Positions 15,399 through 23,788 of a stretch of 45,868 bases of DNA are shown piece after piece. Source of the DNA: Deltaproteobacteria bacterium (lineage in GTDB: Bacteria > UBA10199 > SPLOWO2-01-44-7). Numbering within the stretch: position 1 is the first letter of the stretch; each line of letters starts with the position of its first letter. The stretch lies in the NCBI GenBank assembly GCA_023265595.1, contig JAHFSU010000006.1:1-45868 (forward strand). The letters are read 5' to 3'. The translations under genes and the position numbers were made by a program. The notes beneath the pieces were generated by a model. That model was given only the letters and a program-made list of their open reading frames with translations. It searched no databases and was not told where the DNA came from.

Positions 15399-16157
15399 TT
15401 AAATCCAGTTTAATTTTAGAATCGGCTTATTTTCTATCTCAGCCCAATATTTTTGAAAAAGCCCGATCCCCTCTTTTTGTTTGGGGCCCAGTTCGTAGCA
15501 AAGCCGGCGCCAATATTTTAGTAGTTTTGGATCGTTAGAAATTTTTTCCAAATTTCCCAAATTCTTTTTTGCAAGGGCGATCAGTTTCGGTTTCCATTCC
15601 CGACCGATGTCGGGATTTTTCGTCATCCAGCAGGCATATACAAACGGAAGGTTGGTCCATTCGGTCCATGCCTGGCCCAAATCGAGGGAGGGTTTGTCGC
15701 CTTGTTCCCACACTTTGTCGCCAATGAGTAAAGAGGCGTCACATTGATACTTCACGAGGAACCGGATACCTCGTGAAAGTTTGTATTTTTCATTCAACAA
15801 AACTTTCAATAAAGCCGCAGAAGTCTTCGATTCTCCATCCAAAGAAATCGAGCGAATCTCCTGAAGAAACTGGATTCCCGCTGGAGCCTGCCCCGTGCAT
15901 GGACACGGGGCGGGAATGACATCCATTGGTTTGTTAAAGAATAACTTTACTGTTTCAACAGGTCCAAAACTTCCGATCCCCGCTCCCTCTAATATATATA
16001 ATGAGGGATCTTCAAAGGCTACCACGATAGGACCCAGAATAATGTCGTCGGGGCCGGCTAAAGAAGGTAATTGGGAAGGGGGGGCCTCGAAGATCGGGCA
16101 ATCGAGGCCCGCAATCAGGGGTTTGGCATTGGAGTAGGGGACTATTCCGAGTCTCAT
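15399..16157 (-). CDS. mqnA: Chorismate dehydratase MqnA, with an in-frame repeat insertion
   Basis: A 252-residue periplasmic-binding-fold enzyme that dehydrates chorismate to 3-enolpyruvylbenzoate, the first step of the futalosine menaquinone route. The family start is seen (MRLGIVPYSNAKPLIAGL). The IRSISLDGESKTSAALLKVL segment matches the MqnA pattern with Ser/Thr contacts. Between KLFFNKP and that segment, residues about 79-97 (VIPAPCPCTGQAPAGIQFL) have no counterpart in MqnA as I know it. They are encoded by a palindromic repeat (15870-15922) that keeps the frame. The enzyme may tolerate this as a surface loop. First gene of a string that runs through ubiA. Confidence 0.88.
   Translation of the reverse strand: MRLGIVPYSNAKPLIAGLDCPIFEAPPSQLPSLAGPDDIILGPIVVAFEDPSLYILEGAGIGSFGPVETVKLFFNKPMDVIPAPCPCTGQAPAGIQFLQEIRSISLDGESKTSAALLKVLLNEKYKLSRGIRFLVKYQCDASLLIGDKVWEQGDKPSLDLGQAWTEWTNLPFVYACWMTKNPDIGREWKPKLIALAKKNLGNLEKISNDPKLLKYWRRLCYELGPKQKEGIGLFQKYWAEIENKPILKLNWI
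15870..15922 (-). repeat. Palindromic GTCATTCCCGC...GCGGGAATCCAG repeat inside mqnA
   Basis: On the minus strand the element opens GTCATTCCCGC and closes GCGGGAATCCAG, with an inner stem GCCCCGTG / CACGGGGC around six bases. Repeats with these ends are widespread intergenic palindromes in proteobacterial and environmental genomes (general knowledge). Here one lies within a coding gene in a frame free of stops. Confidence 0.75.
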
Positions 16158-16224
16158 GGTCCACGGTCCACTATCAAACCCCTTGCCATATTTAAAGTGG
16201 TATGTTAGCTCTCCTCCCGTTTTT

Positions 16225-16264
16225 AGCGGGAATGAAAGTGGGCGTCAGTGCCCGCTTTTTTTTT
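16225..16264 (+). terminator. Intrinsic terminator / possible attenuator just before rimP
   Basis: AGTGGGC (16237-16243) pairs with GCCCGCT (16250-16256, one G-U) around a six-base loop, followed by nine T (16256-16264). An alternative pairing AGCGGG (16225-16230) with CCCGCT (16251-16256) uses the same 3' arm. It ends four bases before the rimP ATG. No plus-strand gene lies upstream within the divergent spacer, so it most likely acts on the leader of the rimP-nusA-infB operon. Confidence 0.6.
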
Positions 16265-16267
16265 GCA

Positions 16268-16735
16268 ATGAATTTCAAAGCAATTCTTGAAAAGATTGAA
16301 GTTTTGTTGTCTCCGATCTTGGAGAGTTTGGGGTTTGAGCTCATTGAAAGAGAATATGCTTTTGAGCATGGGCGCTGGATTTTGAGACTCTACATCGATC
16401 ACGAAGAAGGTCCGATTTCGATAGCCGATTGTGAAAGGGTCTCTCGGGTCGTGGAAGCCGAGCTGGATGTAGCCGATATCATGCCCGGCCCTTATTCGCT
16501 GGAGGTCTCTTCTCCGGGCATTGACAGACCCCTTCGGCGTCCTAAAGATTTTGAACGGTTTCAGGGGAAATGGGTCAGCGTTCAAACCCTTTTTCCGATT
16601 GATGGGCGGCACCATTTTGCAAGGGTGCAACTGAAGAAGATACAGGAAGGCAAAATTGCGGTTCAAGACGGAGATAAAGAATGGATCATCCCGCTTGAAG
16701 CCATAAAAAAAGCAAAACTGAAGGAGAATTTATGA
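16268..16735 (+). CDS. rimP: Ribosome maturation factor RimP
   Basis: A 155-residue small-subunit assembly factor. The N-terminal segment (LLSPILESLGFELIEREYAF), then VEAELDVADIMPGPYSLEVS with SPGIDRPL, and the C-terminal SH3-like beta-barrel (VQTLFPIDGRHHFARVQLKK) all follow RimP. I start at ATG 16268 because conserved sequence begins there; in-frame ATGs at 16202 and 16232 would place the terminator stem inside the coding region. No Shine-Dalgarno is visible, only a T-run, so initiation is unusual. Its stop overlaps the nusA start (ATGA). First gene of the classical rimP-nusA-infB group. Confidence 0.9.
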   Translation: MNFKAILEKIEVLLSPILESLGFELIEREYAFEHGRWILRLYIDHEEGPISIADCERVSRVVEAELDVADIMPGPYSLEVSSPGIDRPLRRPKDFERFQGKWVSVQTLFPIDGRHHFARVQLKKIQEGKIAVQDGDKEWIIPLEAIKKAKLKENL

Positions 16736-18216
16736 CAACCATCGCCAAAGAGACAAAAGAAACAAAAGAGGTAAAGCCGGTAAAATCGGCAAAGCCAAGG
16801 GCTAAACAAAAGTCCAAGACGGGTCCAAAAAATAAAATGTTCGTCGAACTCGACAGAGTTTTAGACCAAATCTCGAGAGACAAAAATATCCCCAAAGAAA
16901 AATTAATCGAAGCCATTGAATCGGCTTTCCTCAGCGCGGCCCGGAAAAAATGGGGCCACTTGGGAGAACTGGAAGCCCATTACAATCCCGACAATGTAGA
17001 AATCGAACTGTTTCAATTCAAAACCGTTGCCGATCCGATCACCGATCCCAATACGCAGATGACATGGAAAGAGGCGCAAGAGCTCGACCCCGATGTCCAG
17101 ATGGGGGATTCGATCGGTGTCAAAATGGATTCCTCCGAGTTCGGTCGTATTGCCGCTCAGGCCGCCAAACAGGTGATCATCACGAAGGTCCGCGATGCCG
17201 AGCGGGATCTCATCTATAATGAATACAAAGACCGTGTCGGTGAACTGGTAACCGGTATTGTGCGTCGTTATGAAAAAGGGGATTTGATCATCGACCTCGG
17301 TCGTTCCGAGGCTGTGATTCCGAGAACCGAACAGGTGCCGACTGAACATTATAAAATGGGCGATCGTGTTCAGGCCTTTTTCGTGGAGATCAATCCCCAC
17401 GCACGCGGGTCGATGATCGTTTTGTCGCGGCGCCATCCCAATCTTGTCCGCAAATTATTTGAAATGGAGGCCCCCGAAGTTTCTGATGCAACGGTCGAAA
17501 TCAGAAGTGTCGCGAGAGAGCCCGGTGTTCGCGCCAAAATCGCGGTCACTTCCAAAGATTCGGATGTCGATCCGGTCGGGGCCTGTGTCGGTGTGAAAGG
17601 CTCCCGCGTGCAGAGTGTCGTACAGGAACTGAAGGGAGAAAAAATCGATATTGTAATGTGGGATGAAGACCCGGCTCGTTTTGTCTGCAATGCGATTGCG
17701 CCGGCGGAGGTGGTCAAGGTCATCATCAAAGAGAGAGAACGTTCCATGGAAGTGGTTGTCCCGGATGATCAGCTTTCGCTTGCCATCGGTCGTAAAGGAC
17801 AAAATGTCCGTCTGGCGGCGCAACTGACCGGATGGAATATCGATGTTTACAGTGAAACACGGGTGCAAGAACAGGCCAACCGTTGCAAAGCGGTGTTGGT
17901 CAAGGTTTTGGGTGTGGATGACAGTACCGCCATTATTTTGTATGCTCACGGTTACAGAACCTTTGAAGATATTGGGCATGTCGATTGGGAACGGTTCAAA
18001 GAGGTCCCCGGTGTCGGCGCTGAAAAATTGAAAGAGATTCAGGGCGCGGCGCAAAAAGCCTTGCAGGATGGGGTTTCCACCGATGCCTTGATTGCGGAAT
18101 TGGCAAAAGAGAGTATTTTCAAGACGGAACCCCCAAAGGAAGAGGGGCCGAAAATAGAAGAGGTCGCAGAGAAAAAAGCCGCGGAAACAGAGGAAGAGAC
18201 GAAAAAGACGGAATAA
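16732..18216 (+). CDS. nusA: Transcription termination/antitermination factor NusA
   Basis: A 494-residue RNA polymerase-associated factor controlling pausing, termination and antitermination. After a Lys/Thr-rich extension of about 35 residues (ETKETKEVKPVKSAKP) comes the N-terminal polymerase-binding domain (MFVELDRVLDQISRDK), an S1 domain (GELVTGIVRRYEKGDLIIDL), then two KH domains (VDPVGACVGVKGSRVQSVVQ and LSLAIGRKGQNVRLAAQLTG). A C-terminal helix-hairpin-helix region and an acidic tail close the protein. The internal Met36 could also serve as a start. It sits between rimP and infB in the conserved order. Confidence 0.97.
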   Translation: MTTIAKETKETKEVKPVKSAKPRAKQKSKTGPKNKMFVELDRVLDQISRDKNIPKEKLIEAIESAFLSAARKKWGHLGELEAHYNPDNVEIELFQFKTVADPITDPNTQMTWKEAQELDPDVQMGDSIGVKMDSSEFGRIAAQAAKQVIITKVRDAERDLIYNEYKDRVGELVTGIVRRYEKGDLIIDLGRSEAVIPRTEQVPTEHYKMGDRVQAFFVEINPHARGSMIVLSRRHPNLVRKLFEMEAPEVSDATVEIRSVAREPGVRAKIAVTSKDSDVDPVGACVGVKGSRVQSVVQELKGEKIDIVMWDEDPARFVCNAIAPAEVVKVIIKERERSMEVVVPDDQLSLAIGRKGQNVRLAAQLTGWNIDVYSETRVQEQANRCKAVLVKVLGVDDSTAIILYAHGYRTFEDIGHVDWERFKEVPGVGAEKLKEIQGAAQKALQDGVSTDALIAELAKESIFKTEPPKEEGPKIEEVAEKKAAETEEETKKTE

Positions 18217-18226
18217 TATTGAAGCC

Positions 18227-20512
18227 ATGAATACTCCGGACAAAAAAACAGTGGATGAAAAGAGGGTCAAGCCGACTGTCATTCGGCGTCGTGCCAAAGA
18301 AGAGCCGGCAACGCCGCCGCTTGCCTCGACACCGGCCGCGTCGCAAAAAAGCGGGGCCCCTCCGACGGCACAAAAATCGCAAGAAGGAGCTCCGCAAATC
18401 GGTTTGAGACAAGTGGGGGAGATTCAACTGCCGCCGACGCCGTCGCAACCCAAAACCGGAACCCAAACAGAAGAAGCCGCCGGCATTCTACCCACAACGG
18501 AAAAAGAGGAAAAGTTCAAAAAGGTTGTTGCCCCAAAAAAGAAAAAATCGAAAGCCGAACTGGAATTGGAAGATATCCAGAGGGCCGGTGGTTTGAAACA
18601 ATTTGCCCAACAGGCGTTGGGGGGGACCACTGAAGAGACGGAAGAGACGTGGGAGCCGACCGTTGAGCGTGTTTTTGAGCCGAGTTTGGCAGTCGGTCGG
18701 CGCAAAAAACACCCGCGGCGTGAATTCAAAAAGACAACATTGACCGAAACAAAATCAACCAAGAAGGTGATCCGCGTGGAGCAGGCGATCACCGTTTCGG
18801 AATTATCGCAAAAAATGGGGATCAAAAACTCCGAGATCATCAAGAAATTGATGCAGCTTGGGACGATGGTTACCGCCAATCAATCTCTGGATGTCGATAC
18901 GGCCACGTTGATTGCAACCGATTACGGTTACGAAGTGATGCATACCGCTTTCAACGAAGAGGCGGTTTTTCAAGAAGAGGGGACCACGGAAAAAACAGAA
19001 TTAAAACTGCGGCCGCCGGTCGTCACCGTAATGGGCCACGTCGATCATGGGAAAACCTCTCTTTTGGATGCCATCCGCAAAACAAAGGTGACCGAGAAAG
19101 AGGCGGGCGGCATCACACAACATATCGGTGCCTATGAGGTTGTGTTGCCGAAAGGGACGATTACTTTTATCGATACACCGGGCCACCAAGCCTTTACGCA
19201 AATGAGGGCGCGTGGTGCTCAAGTGACTGACATTGTTATTTTGGTTGTGGCGGCGGACGATGGAATCATGCCGCAAACCATTGAGGCGATTGATCATGCG
19301 AAGGCGGCAGGTGTTCCGATCATCGTTGCGGTCAACAAAATCGACAAACCGCAGGCGGATGCCGAAAAAGTGAAACGGGCCCTGACGGAACACGGTTTGG
19401 TTCCGGAAGAATGGGGCGGCGATGTGATTTGTGTTCCGACCTCCGCCAAAACAGGGCAAGGTCTGAACGAATTATTGGAGATGGTTCTTTTGACCGCCGA
19501 GGTCAAAGAGCTCAAAGCCAATTTTGCGGGGATCCCCAAAGGGGTTGTTATTGAATCGAGACTCGATCGGGGTCGTGGCCCTGTGGCCACGGTGTTGATA
19601 CAAAAAGGAATTTTGAAGACCGGCGATTACGCCGTTGCCGGAACCAGCTATGGCCGCATCCGCGCGATGACACAGGCCGATGGCGCTTCGGTGAAAGAAG
19701 CGGCTCCTTCCAAACCGGTTGAAGCGGTGGGGTTAGATACCGTTCCGGAAGCGGGCGAAGAATTTTTTGTGGTGGAAGACGAACGCGATGCCAGAAGGAT
19801 TATTGAGACAAGGCTCACCAAAAAACGTCAATCGGAACTGGTCAAAACCGCCAAAATTTCGCTCGAAGATTTGCAGCAACAAATTGCCAAAGGAGAGGCG
19901 CACGAATTGCCTCTCATCGTCAAGGCTGACGTGGCCGGCTCCACCGAGGCGATCCTCTCTGCGTTGCAAAAACTCTCCACCGATAAAGTGAGCGTGAAAA
20001 TTTTGCATTGTGGAACCGGAGGCATTACTGAAAGCGATGTGATGCTGGCCCGTGCTTCACGAACTGTCATTTTGGGATTCAATGTGGCCCCCGAAGGAAA
20101 AGCCCGCGCGTTAGCGGAACAAGAGGGGATCGATATCCGCATCCATACGATTATTTATGAAATGCTGGATGATGTCAAAAAGGCGATGGAAGGTCTGCTC
20201 AAACCGAAGGTGACCGAGAAATTTTTGGGTCGCGCACAGGTCAAGCAGGTTTTCAAAATTTCCAAAGTGGGAGCCATCGCCGGTTGCGGGATTACCGAGG
20301 GGACCATCCGCCGGAGCGCTACGGTTCGCTTGATTCGCGATGGAACCATTGTCTATCAAGGGAAGATTGCCTCTCTCAAACGCTTCAAAGACGATGCCAA
20401 AGAAGTTTCCAGCGGCATGGAATGCGGTATCGGGATCGAAAATTTCAACGATGTCAAAGAGGGGGATATGATCGAAGCCTTTATGTTGGAAGAGACGGCC
20501 CAAACGTTGTAA
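18227..20512 (+). CDS. infB: Translation initiation factor IF-2
   Basis: A 761-residue GTPase that brings initiator tRNA to the 30S subunit. The N-terminal 180 residues are low-complexity and charged. Then comes the IF2_N module (VSELSQKMGIKNSEIIKKLM). The G domain has G1 GHVDHGKTS near residue 270, a switch region with GGITQHIGAYEV, G3 DTPGHQAF, G4 NKID and G5 SAKTG. Domains II-IV and the C-terminal fMet-tRNA-binding domain (AGCGITEGTIRRSA) complete the protein. GTPase core and C-terminus are intact. The next gene starts after 11 bases; rbfA, which usually follows, is absent. Confidence 0.97.
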   Translation: MNTPDKKTVDEKRVKPTVIRRRAKEEPATPPLASTPAASQKSGAPPTAQKSQEGAPQIGLRQVGEIQLPPTPSQPKTGTQTEEAAGILPTTEKEEKFKKVVAPKKKKSKAELELEDIQRAGGLKQFAQQALGGTTEETEETWEPTVERVFEPSLAVGRRKKHPRREFKKTTLTETKSTKKVIRVEQAITVSELSQKMGIKNSEIIKKLMQLGTMVTANQSLDVDTATLIATDYGYEVMHTAFNEEAVFQEEGTTEKTELKLRPPVVTVMGHVDHGKTSLLDAIRKTKVTEKEAGGITQHIGAYEVVLPKGTITFIDTPGHQAFTQMRARGAQVTDIVILVVAADDGIMPQTIEAIDHAKAAGVPIIVAVNKIDKPQADAEKVKRALTEHGLVPEEWGGDVICVPTSAKTGQGLNELLEMVLLTAEVKELKANFAGIPKGVVIESRLDRGRGPVATVLIQKGILKTGDYAVAGTSYGRIRAMTQADGASVKEAAPSKPVEAVGLDTVPEAGEEFFVVEDERDARRIIETRLTKKRQSELVKTAKISLEDLQQQIAKGEAHELPLIVKADVAGSTEAILSALQKLSTDKVSVKILHCGTGGITESDVMLARASRTVILGFNVAPEGKARALAEQEGIDIRIHTIIYEMLDDVKKAMEGLLKPKVTEKFLGRAQVKQVFKISKVGAIAGCGITEGTIRRSATVRLIRDGTIVYQGKIASLKRFKDDAKEVSSGMECGIGIENFNDVKEGDMIEAFMLEETAQTL

Positions 20513-20523
20513 AACTCTTGCAC

Positions 20524-21480
20524 ATGCGAAACGTCATCAAAGCCATCCAACAGTACAAAAGTTTTTTGATTGTGGGTCATTATCATCCCGATGGGGATGC
20601 GATCGGTTCTGCCTTGGCCCTTGGAATGTCCCTCAAAAAACTCAAAAAACGGATTGCGGTTTATAATCGTGATGATGTCCCCTATAATCTCAAATTTCTT
20701 CCGGGGATCCGACAACTGACGAATATTTTTCCCGCGGCAAAATTCGATTGCGCCATTATGGTCGACTGCGCACAGCCAAAAAGAATCAGTAAAGAGTTTG
20801 CCGATGCGGTTGAGTCAAAAACATTTAAAGCGCTGATTTGTATCGATCACCATCTGCTCGATGCGCCGGTCGGGGATATCGATTGCATCGACCCGAAGGC
20901 GGCATCGACCGGCTGTGTAATTTGGTCCCTTTTGAAAAAGATGCGCTTGAACAAAAGCGCCGATATCGCCAATTTAATTTATTGCACATTAACGGTGGAT
21001 ACCGGCTCGTTTCGTTATTCTAACACGACGGCTGCTGTTTTTGATTTGGCCGCGGAACTGTTGCGTGAGGGGGCTAACCCGTGGCTCGTGGCCAGAAATT
21101 TGGAGGAAAATAATCCGGTGGTCCGTTATCGGTTGTTGGGGCTTTCATTAAAATCACTGCATATCGGCTTCAATGGGAAATTTGCCTCGATGGACGTCAC
21201 CCGGGAGATGCTGCAAACCGTGGAGGCGCACGAAGATTTGTCCGATGAATTTGCGAATTACCCCCGCTCGATTGCCGGTGTGGAGGTCTCTGCCCTCTAT
21301 CGCGAGATGAAAGAGGGCCAGATCAAGATCAGTTTGCGTTCGAAATTGAAAGTCGATGTCTCAAAGATTACCAAACAATTTGGCGGCGGCGGGCACAAAC
21401 ATGCGGCCGGTTGTATTATCCATGCCGATTTGCCGACAGCCAAATTGCAGATTGAGAATGCGGTTGGAAAGGCGTTGTAG
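20524..21480 (+). CDS. nrnA: DHH-family phosphoesterase, NrnA-like (oligoribonuclease / pAp phosphatase)
   Basis: A 318-residue DHH/DHHA1 protein. Motif I is GHYHPDGDAIGS, then DCAQPKR, the DHH motif in CIDHHLLDAP, DTGSFRYSNT, and the DHHA1 RNA/nucleotide-binding motif GGGGHKHAAGC near the C-terminus. Members degrade nanoRNAs and dephosphorylate pAp using Mn2+. I start at ATG 20524; the same frame is open back into infB but that part is antiparallel-free shadow sequence without motifs. It sits between infB and truB, its normal neighbourhood in many bacteria. Confidence 0.92.
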   Translation: MRNVIKAIQQYKSFLIVGHYHPDGDAIGSALALGMSLKKLKKRIAVYNRDDVPYNLKFLPGIRQLTNIFPAAKFDCAIMVDCAQPKRISKEFADAVESKTFKALICIDHHLLDAPVGDIDCIDPKAASTGCVIWSLLKKMRLNKSADIANLIYCTLTVDTGSFRYSNTTAAVFDLAAELLREGANPWLVARNLEENNPVVRYRLLGLSLKSLHIGFNGKFASMDVTREMLQTVEAHEDLSDEFANYPRSIAGVEVSALYREMKEGQIKISLRSKLKVDVSKITKQFGGGGHKHAAGCIIHADLPTAKLQIENAVGKAL

Positions 21481-21482
21481 TT

Positions 21483-22118
21483 ATGGATGGACTTCTCGTG
21501 ATCGACAAACCCTCCGGCCCCACCTCTCACGATATCTGCCAATTTTTTAAAAGGGAAATGGGACTCAAAAAAGTGGGGCATGCCGGAACACTGGATCCCT
21601 TGGCAACCGGTGTTTTGATTTTGCTTCTGGATGGAGCCACCCGATTGCAATCCATTTTTTTGGGGAAGGATAAAGAATATCAATTTACGATGAAGTTGGG
21701 TGTTGCAACCGACACCTACGACAGTGAAGGAAAAATTATTTCGGAGTGTGCCGTGCCGGAAGATGCGCTGGAGCGGCTTTTTCCTCTCCTTACAAAATTC
21801 CGCGGCGAAATTTTGCAGAGGCCTCCCGCATTTTCCGCCATCAAAAAAAACGGCCAGCCACTTTACAAATTGGCCCGGCAGGGAAAACCGGTTTTAGCCG
21901 ACCCCAGAAAAGTGACGATTTATTTTTTGAAAATGGTGGACGCCGTCCTGCCTGATATCACGTTGAAATGCCGTTGTTCTTCCGGGACTTATGTCCGTTC
22001 ACTGGCTCACGACATCGGCAAAGAACTCGGCTGTGGCGCACACATTACCACTCTCCGCCGTTTGCGTTCGGAGCCGTTCGGACTTGAAAATGCCATTAAA
22101 CTTTCGTCTGATTTTTGA
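21483..22118 (+). CDS. truB: tRNA pseudouridine(55) synthase TruB, short form
   Basis: A 211-residue pseudouridine synthase that makes Psi55 in the tRNA T-loop. The motif GHAGTLDPLATGVL holds the catalytic Asp38. GATRLQSIFLGKDKEYQFTM, RPPAFSAIKKNGQPLYKLAR and CSSGTYVRSLAHDIG are all family signatures. It is shorter than the approximately 300-residue E. coli protein and stops after the catalytic domain, so the C-terminal PUA-like domain is missing; short versions exist in other bacteria. It starts two bases after nrnA. rpsO, often next, is not present. The 3' end overlaps a convergent gene by 23 bases. Confidence 0.95.
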   Translation: MDGLLVIDKPSGPTSHDICQFFKREMGLKKVGHAGTLDPLATGVLILLLDGATRLQSIFLGKDKEYQFTMKLGVATDTYDSEGKIISECAVPEDALERLFPLLTKFRGEILQRPPAFSAIKKNGQPLYKLARQGKPVLADPRKVTIYFLKMVDAVLPDITLKCRCSSGTYVRSLAHDIGKELGCGAHITTLRRLRSEPFGLENAIKLSSDF

Positions 22119-22398
22119 TCGCCAAGATAAAATCGATCAAAACACGGGTGGCGATTTCGCCTTCGGCCACAATCTCTTCGCGCAGTTTTTCGATTTCGGT
22201 TTCATCCGACAGATTCAGCAGACGCGCTACATGATGGCTCACCCGTTTCCAATCGGGGGAGAGTTGGGCGTGCACTTGCTTGATGGCGGGGTTGCTTTTT
22301 TCCTGCTGTTGCATAACGGCATCAACCGATGTGACAAAATCCTTAAGCTCCCAATCGCCCTTTTTTTTGCGCGGTTTTTTTGATTTTTTCTTTTTCAT
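22096..22398 (-). CDS. Conserved-looking small protein with Lys-rich N-terminus (100 aa), unknown
   Basis: 100 residues beginning MKKKKSKKPRKKKGDWELKD and then predicted helices (EIEKLREEIVAEGEIATRVL). There is no export signal. It begins inside the 3' end of cca, overlapping it by 56 bases in another frame, and ends 23 bases into the convergent truB. GGAGT lies before the ATG. The overlap is long, so either the cca tail or this start could be shorter than annotated. The basic tail suggests nucleic-acid contact; I do not recognise the family. Confidence 0.55.
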   Translation of the reverse strand: MKKKKSKKPRKKKGDWELKDFVTSVDAVMQQQEKSNPAIKQVHAQLSPDWKRVSHHVARLLNLSDETEIEKLREEIVAEGEIATRVLIDFILAIKNQTKV

Positions 22399-23788
22399 TT
22401 TTTACTCCCGCTGTATCCCGGATATTTTTTGCAATTTCCAACAATCTTTCTTTGGTATTTAAGCCCGGATCGTCCAAAACGAGCTCCACTAGCTGCTTGA
22501 TAATCTGCCCCATGCGGGGACCGGCTTCAATACCGATCGCCATCAAATCATGTCCGGTGACAGCCAAATCCTTCGGGCCGAACGGCGGCTTTTTAGCCAA
22601 CTCCGTCCGGACGCGATCGCGCATTTTCACAACCCCATTGACCGACTTCGGGTGTTTGCCGCCGCGGTTGTCGGCCAGACGGAGATCGAGCAGTTTGTAA
22701 ATCAAATCTTCTCCCACTTTATGGACAAACCGCCGAATAGCTTTATCGGTGAAATAGGATTTGGTTTCAAACATGTGATGCTCCACCAATGTTTCCACAT
22801 GCTGCGGGTTGATGCCGATGTTTGTAACTTGCATCCGTTGCATCCATTTTCGGACAATCCGTTTTGAAACCAGTTGATGGCTGTAAAAAACAATTCTGTC
22901 TTTGGCCTTGTCATATTTTCGCGTCGCCGCCTTGCCGGTGTCATGAAATAACGCAGCCAGAAGAAGCTCTAAGTCGCCCGGGTTTTCCAAAAAGGCATCT
23001 TCCCGCGCGGCATCCAAAACACGCAGGGTATGCTGGTAGACATCGTCCCCCGGTCGTTTGTCCTGTTCTATGCCGATCAGTCTTTCCATTTCCGGAAAAA
23101 GGAATTGGAGAAGCCCCGTTTGGCGCAGGATTTCAAGACCGAGGGACGGTTTTTTGGCCAAAAAAAGTTTTCGGATCTCTTCGATGATTCTTTCGGCCGA
23201 AACGGTGGTGATGAGCTTGGCGTTTGTTTTCATCGACTCGAAGGTTTTCGGTTCTATGGTCAGATCGAAGCGGGCCGCAAATTGCACCGCGCGGATCAGT
23301 CGCAATGGATCTTCTTCAAATGCTTTGTCAAAAACCATCCGCAGGATTTTGGCGTCGAGATCTTTTTTGCCGCCAAACGGATCGATGATTTTTTCTGTTT
23401 TCAGATTGAGGGCCATTGCATTGATTGTAAAATCGCGGCGTCCGAGATCCTCTTCCACGATCAGCCTCGGATCAAAATCGACTTCAAAATCGCGGTGGCC
23501 GACGCCGGTGGAGCGCTCTTTGCGCGGCAGTGCGATATCGAGCGTGGTTTCGGGCTCGTTGTAAGGTGAAAATTTCAACACACCGAACATTTTTCCGACC
23601 ACGGCCACTTTGCCAAAAGGGCTCAGGAACTTTTTCAATTTTTCCATCGGGATCAAACGAACGAGATAATCTTTGTCTTTGTGAGGGATGCCCAGAAGAC
23701 GGTCGCGTACGGGTCCCCCCACTTCGTAAACCTCGCCGCCGGCTTGCCAGAGCGTTTCCAAAAATTTCGGATCGGTTTTGTGTGTCAC
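22343..23788 (-). CDS. cca: CCA-adding enzyme / tRNA nucleotidyltransferase with HD domain
   Basis: A 481-residue class II nucleotidyltransferase. The N-terminal motifs are VYEVGGPVRDRLLGIPHKDKDYL and DLGRRDFTINAMALN, followed by neck, body and an HD phosphohydrolase domain (LLLAALFHDTGKAATRKYD). The family adds or repairs the 3' CCA of tRNA. The catalytic carboxylates appear as DKD in the first motif. The final 20 residues (NEKEKIKKTAQKKGRLGA) are low-complexity and overlap the Lys-rich small gene. The start overlaps the stop of the upstream chaperone gene (ATGA), so the two are probably translated together. Confidence 0.93.
   Translation of the reverse strand: MTHKTDPKFLETLWQAGGEVYEVGGPVRDRLLGIPHKDKDYLVRLIPMEKLKKFLSPFGKVAVVGKMFGVLKFSPYNEPETTLDIALPRKERSTGVGHRDFEVDFDPRLIVEEDLGRRDFTINAMALNLKTEKIIDPFGGKKDLDAKILRMVFDKAFEEDPLRLIRAVQFAARFDLTIEPKTFESMKTNAKLITTVSAERIIEEIRKLFLAKKPSLGLEILRQTGLLQFLFPEMERLIGIEQDKRPGDDVYQHTLRVLDAAREDAFLENPGDLELLLAALFHDTGKAATRKYDKAKDRIVFYSHQLVSKRIVRKWMQRMQVTNIGINPQHVETLVEHHMFETKSYFTDKAIRRFVHKVGEDLIYKLLDLRLADNRGGKHPKSVNGVVKMRDRVRTELAKKPPFGPKDLAVTGHDLMAIGIEAGPRMGQIIKQLVELVLDDPGLNTKERLLEIAKNIRDTAGVKNEKEKIKKTAQKKGRLGA

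Noticed and set aside
16202-16267. Longer rimP start (ATG 16202 or 16232)
   Set aside because: It would translate through a terminator hairpin and adds a hydrophobic stretch not seen in RimP.
20284-20523. Upstream extension of nrnA into infB
   Set aside because: The extra N-terminal residues are a frame shadow of infB; DHH family sequence starts at ATG 20524.
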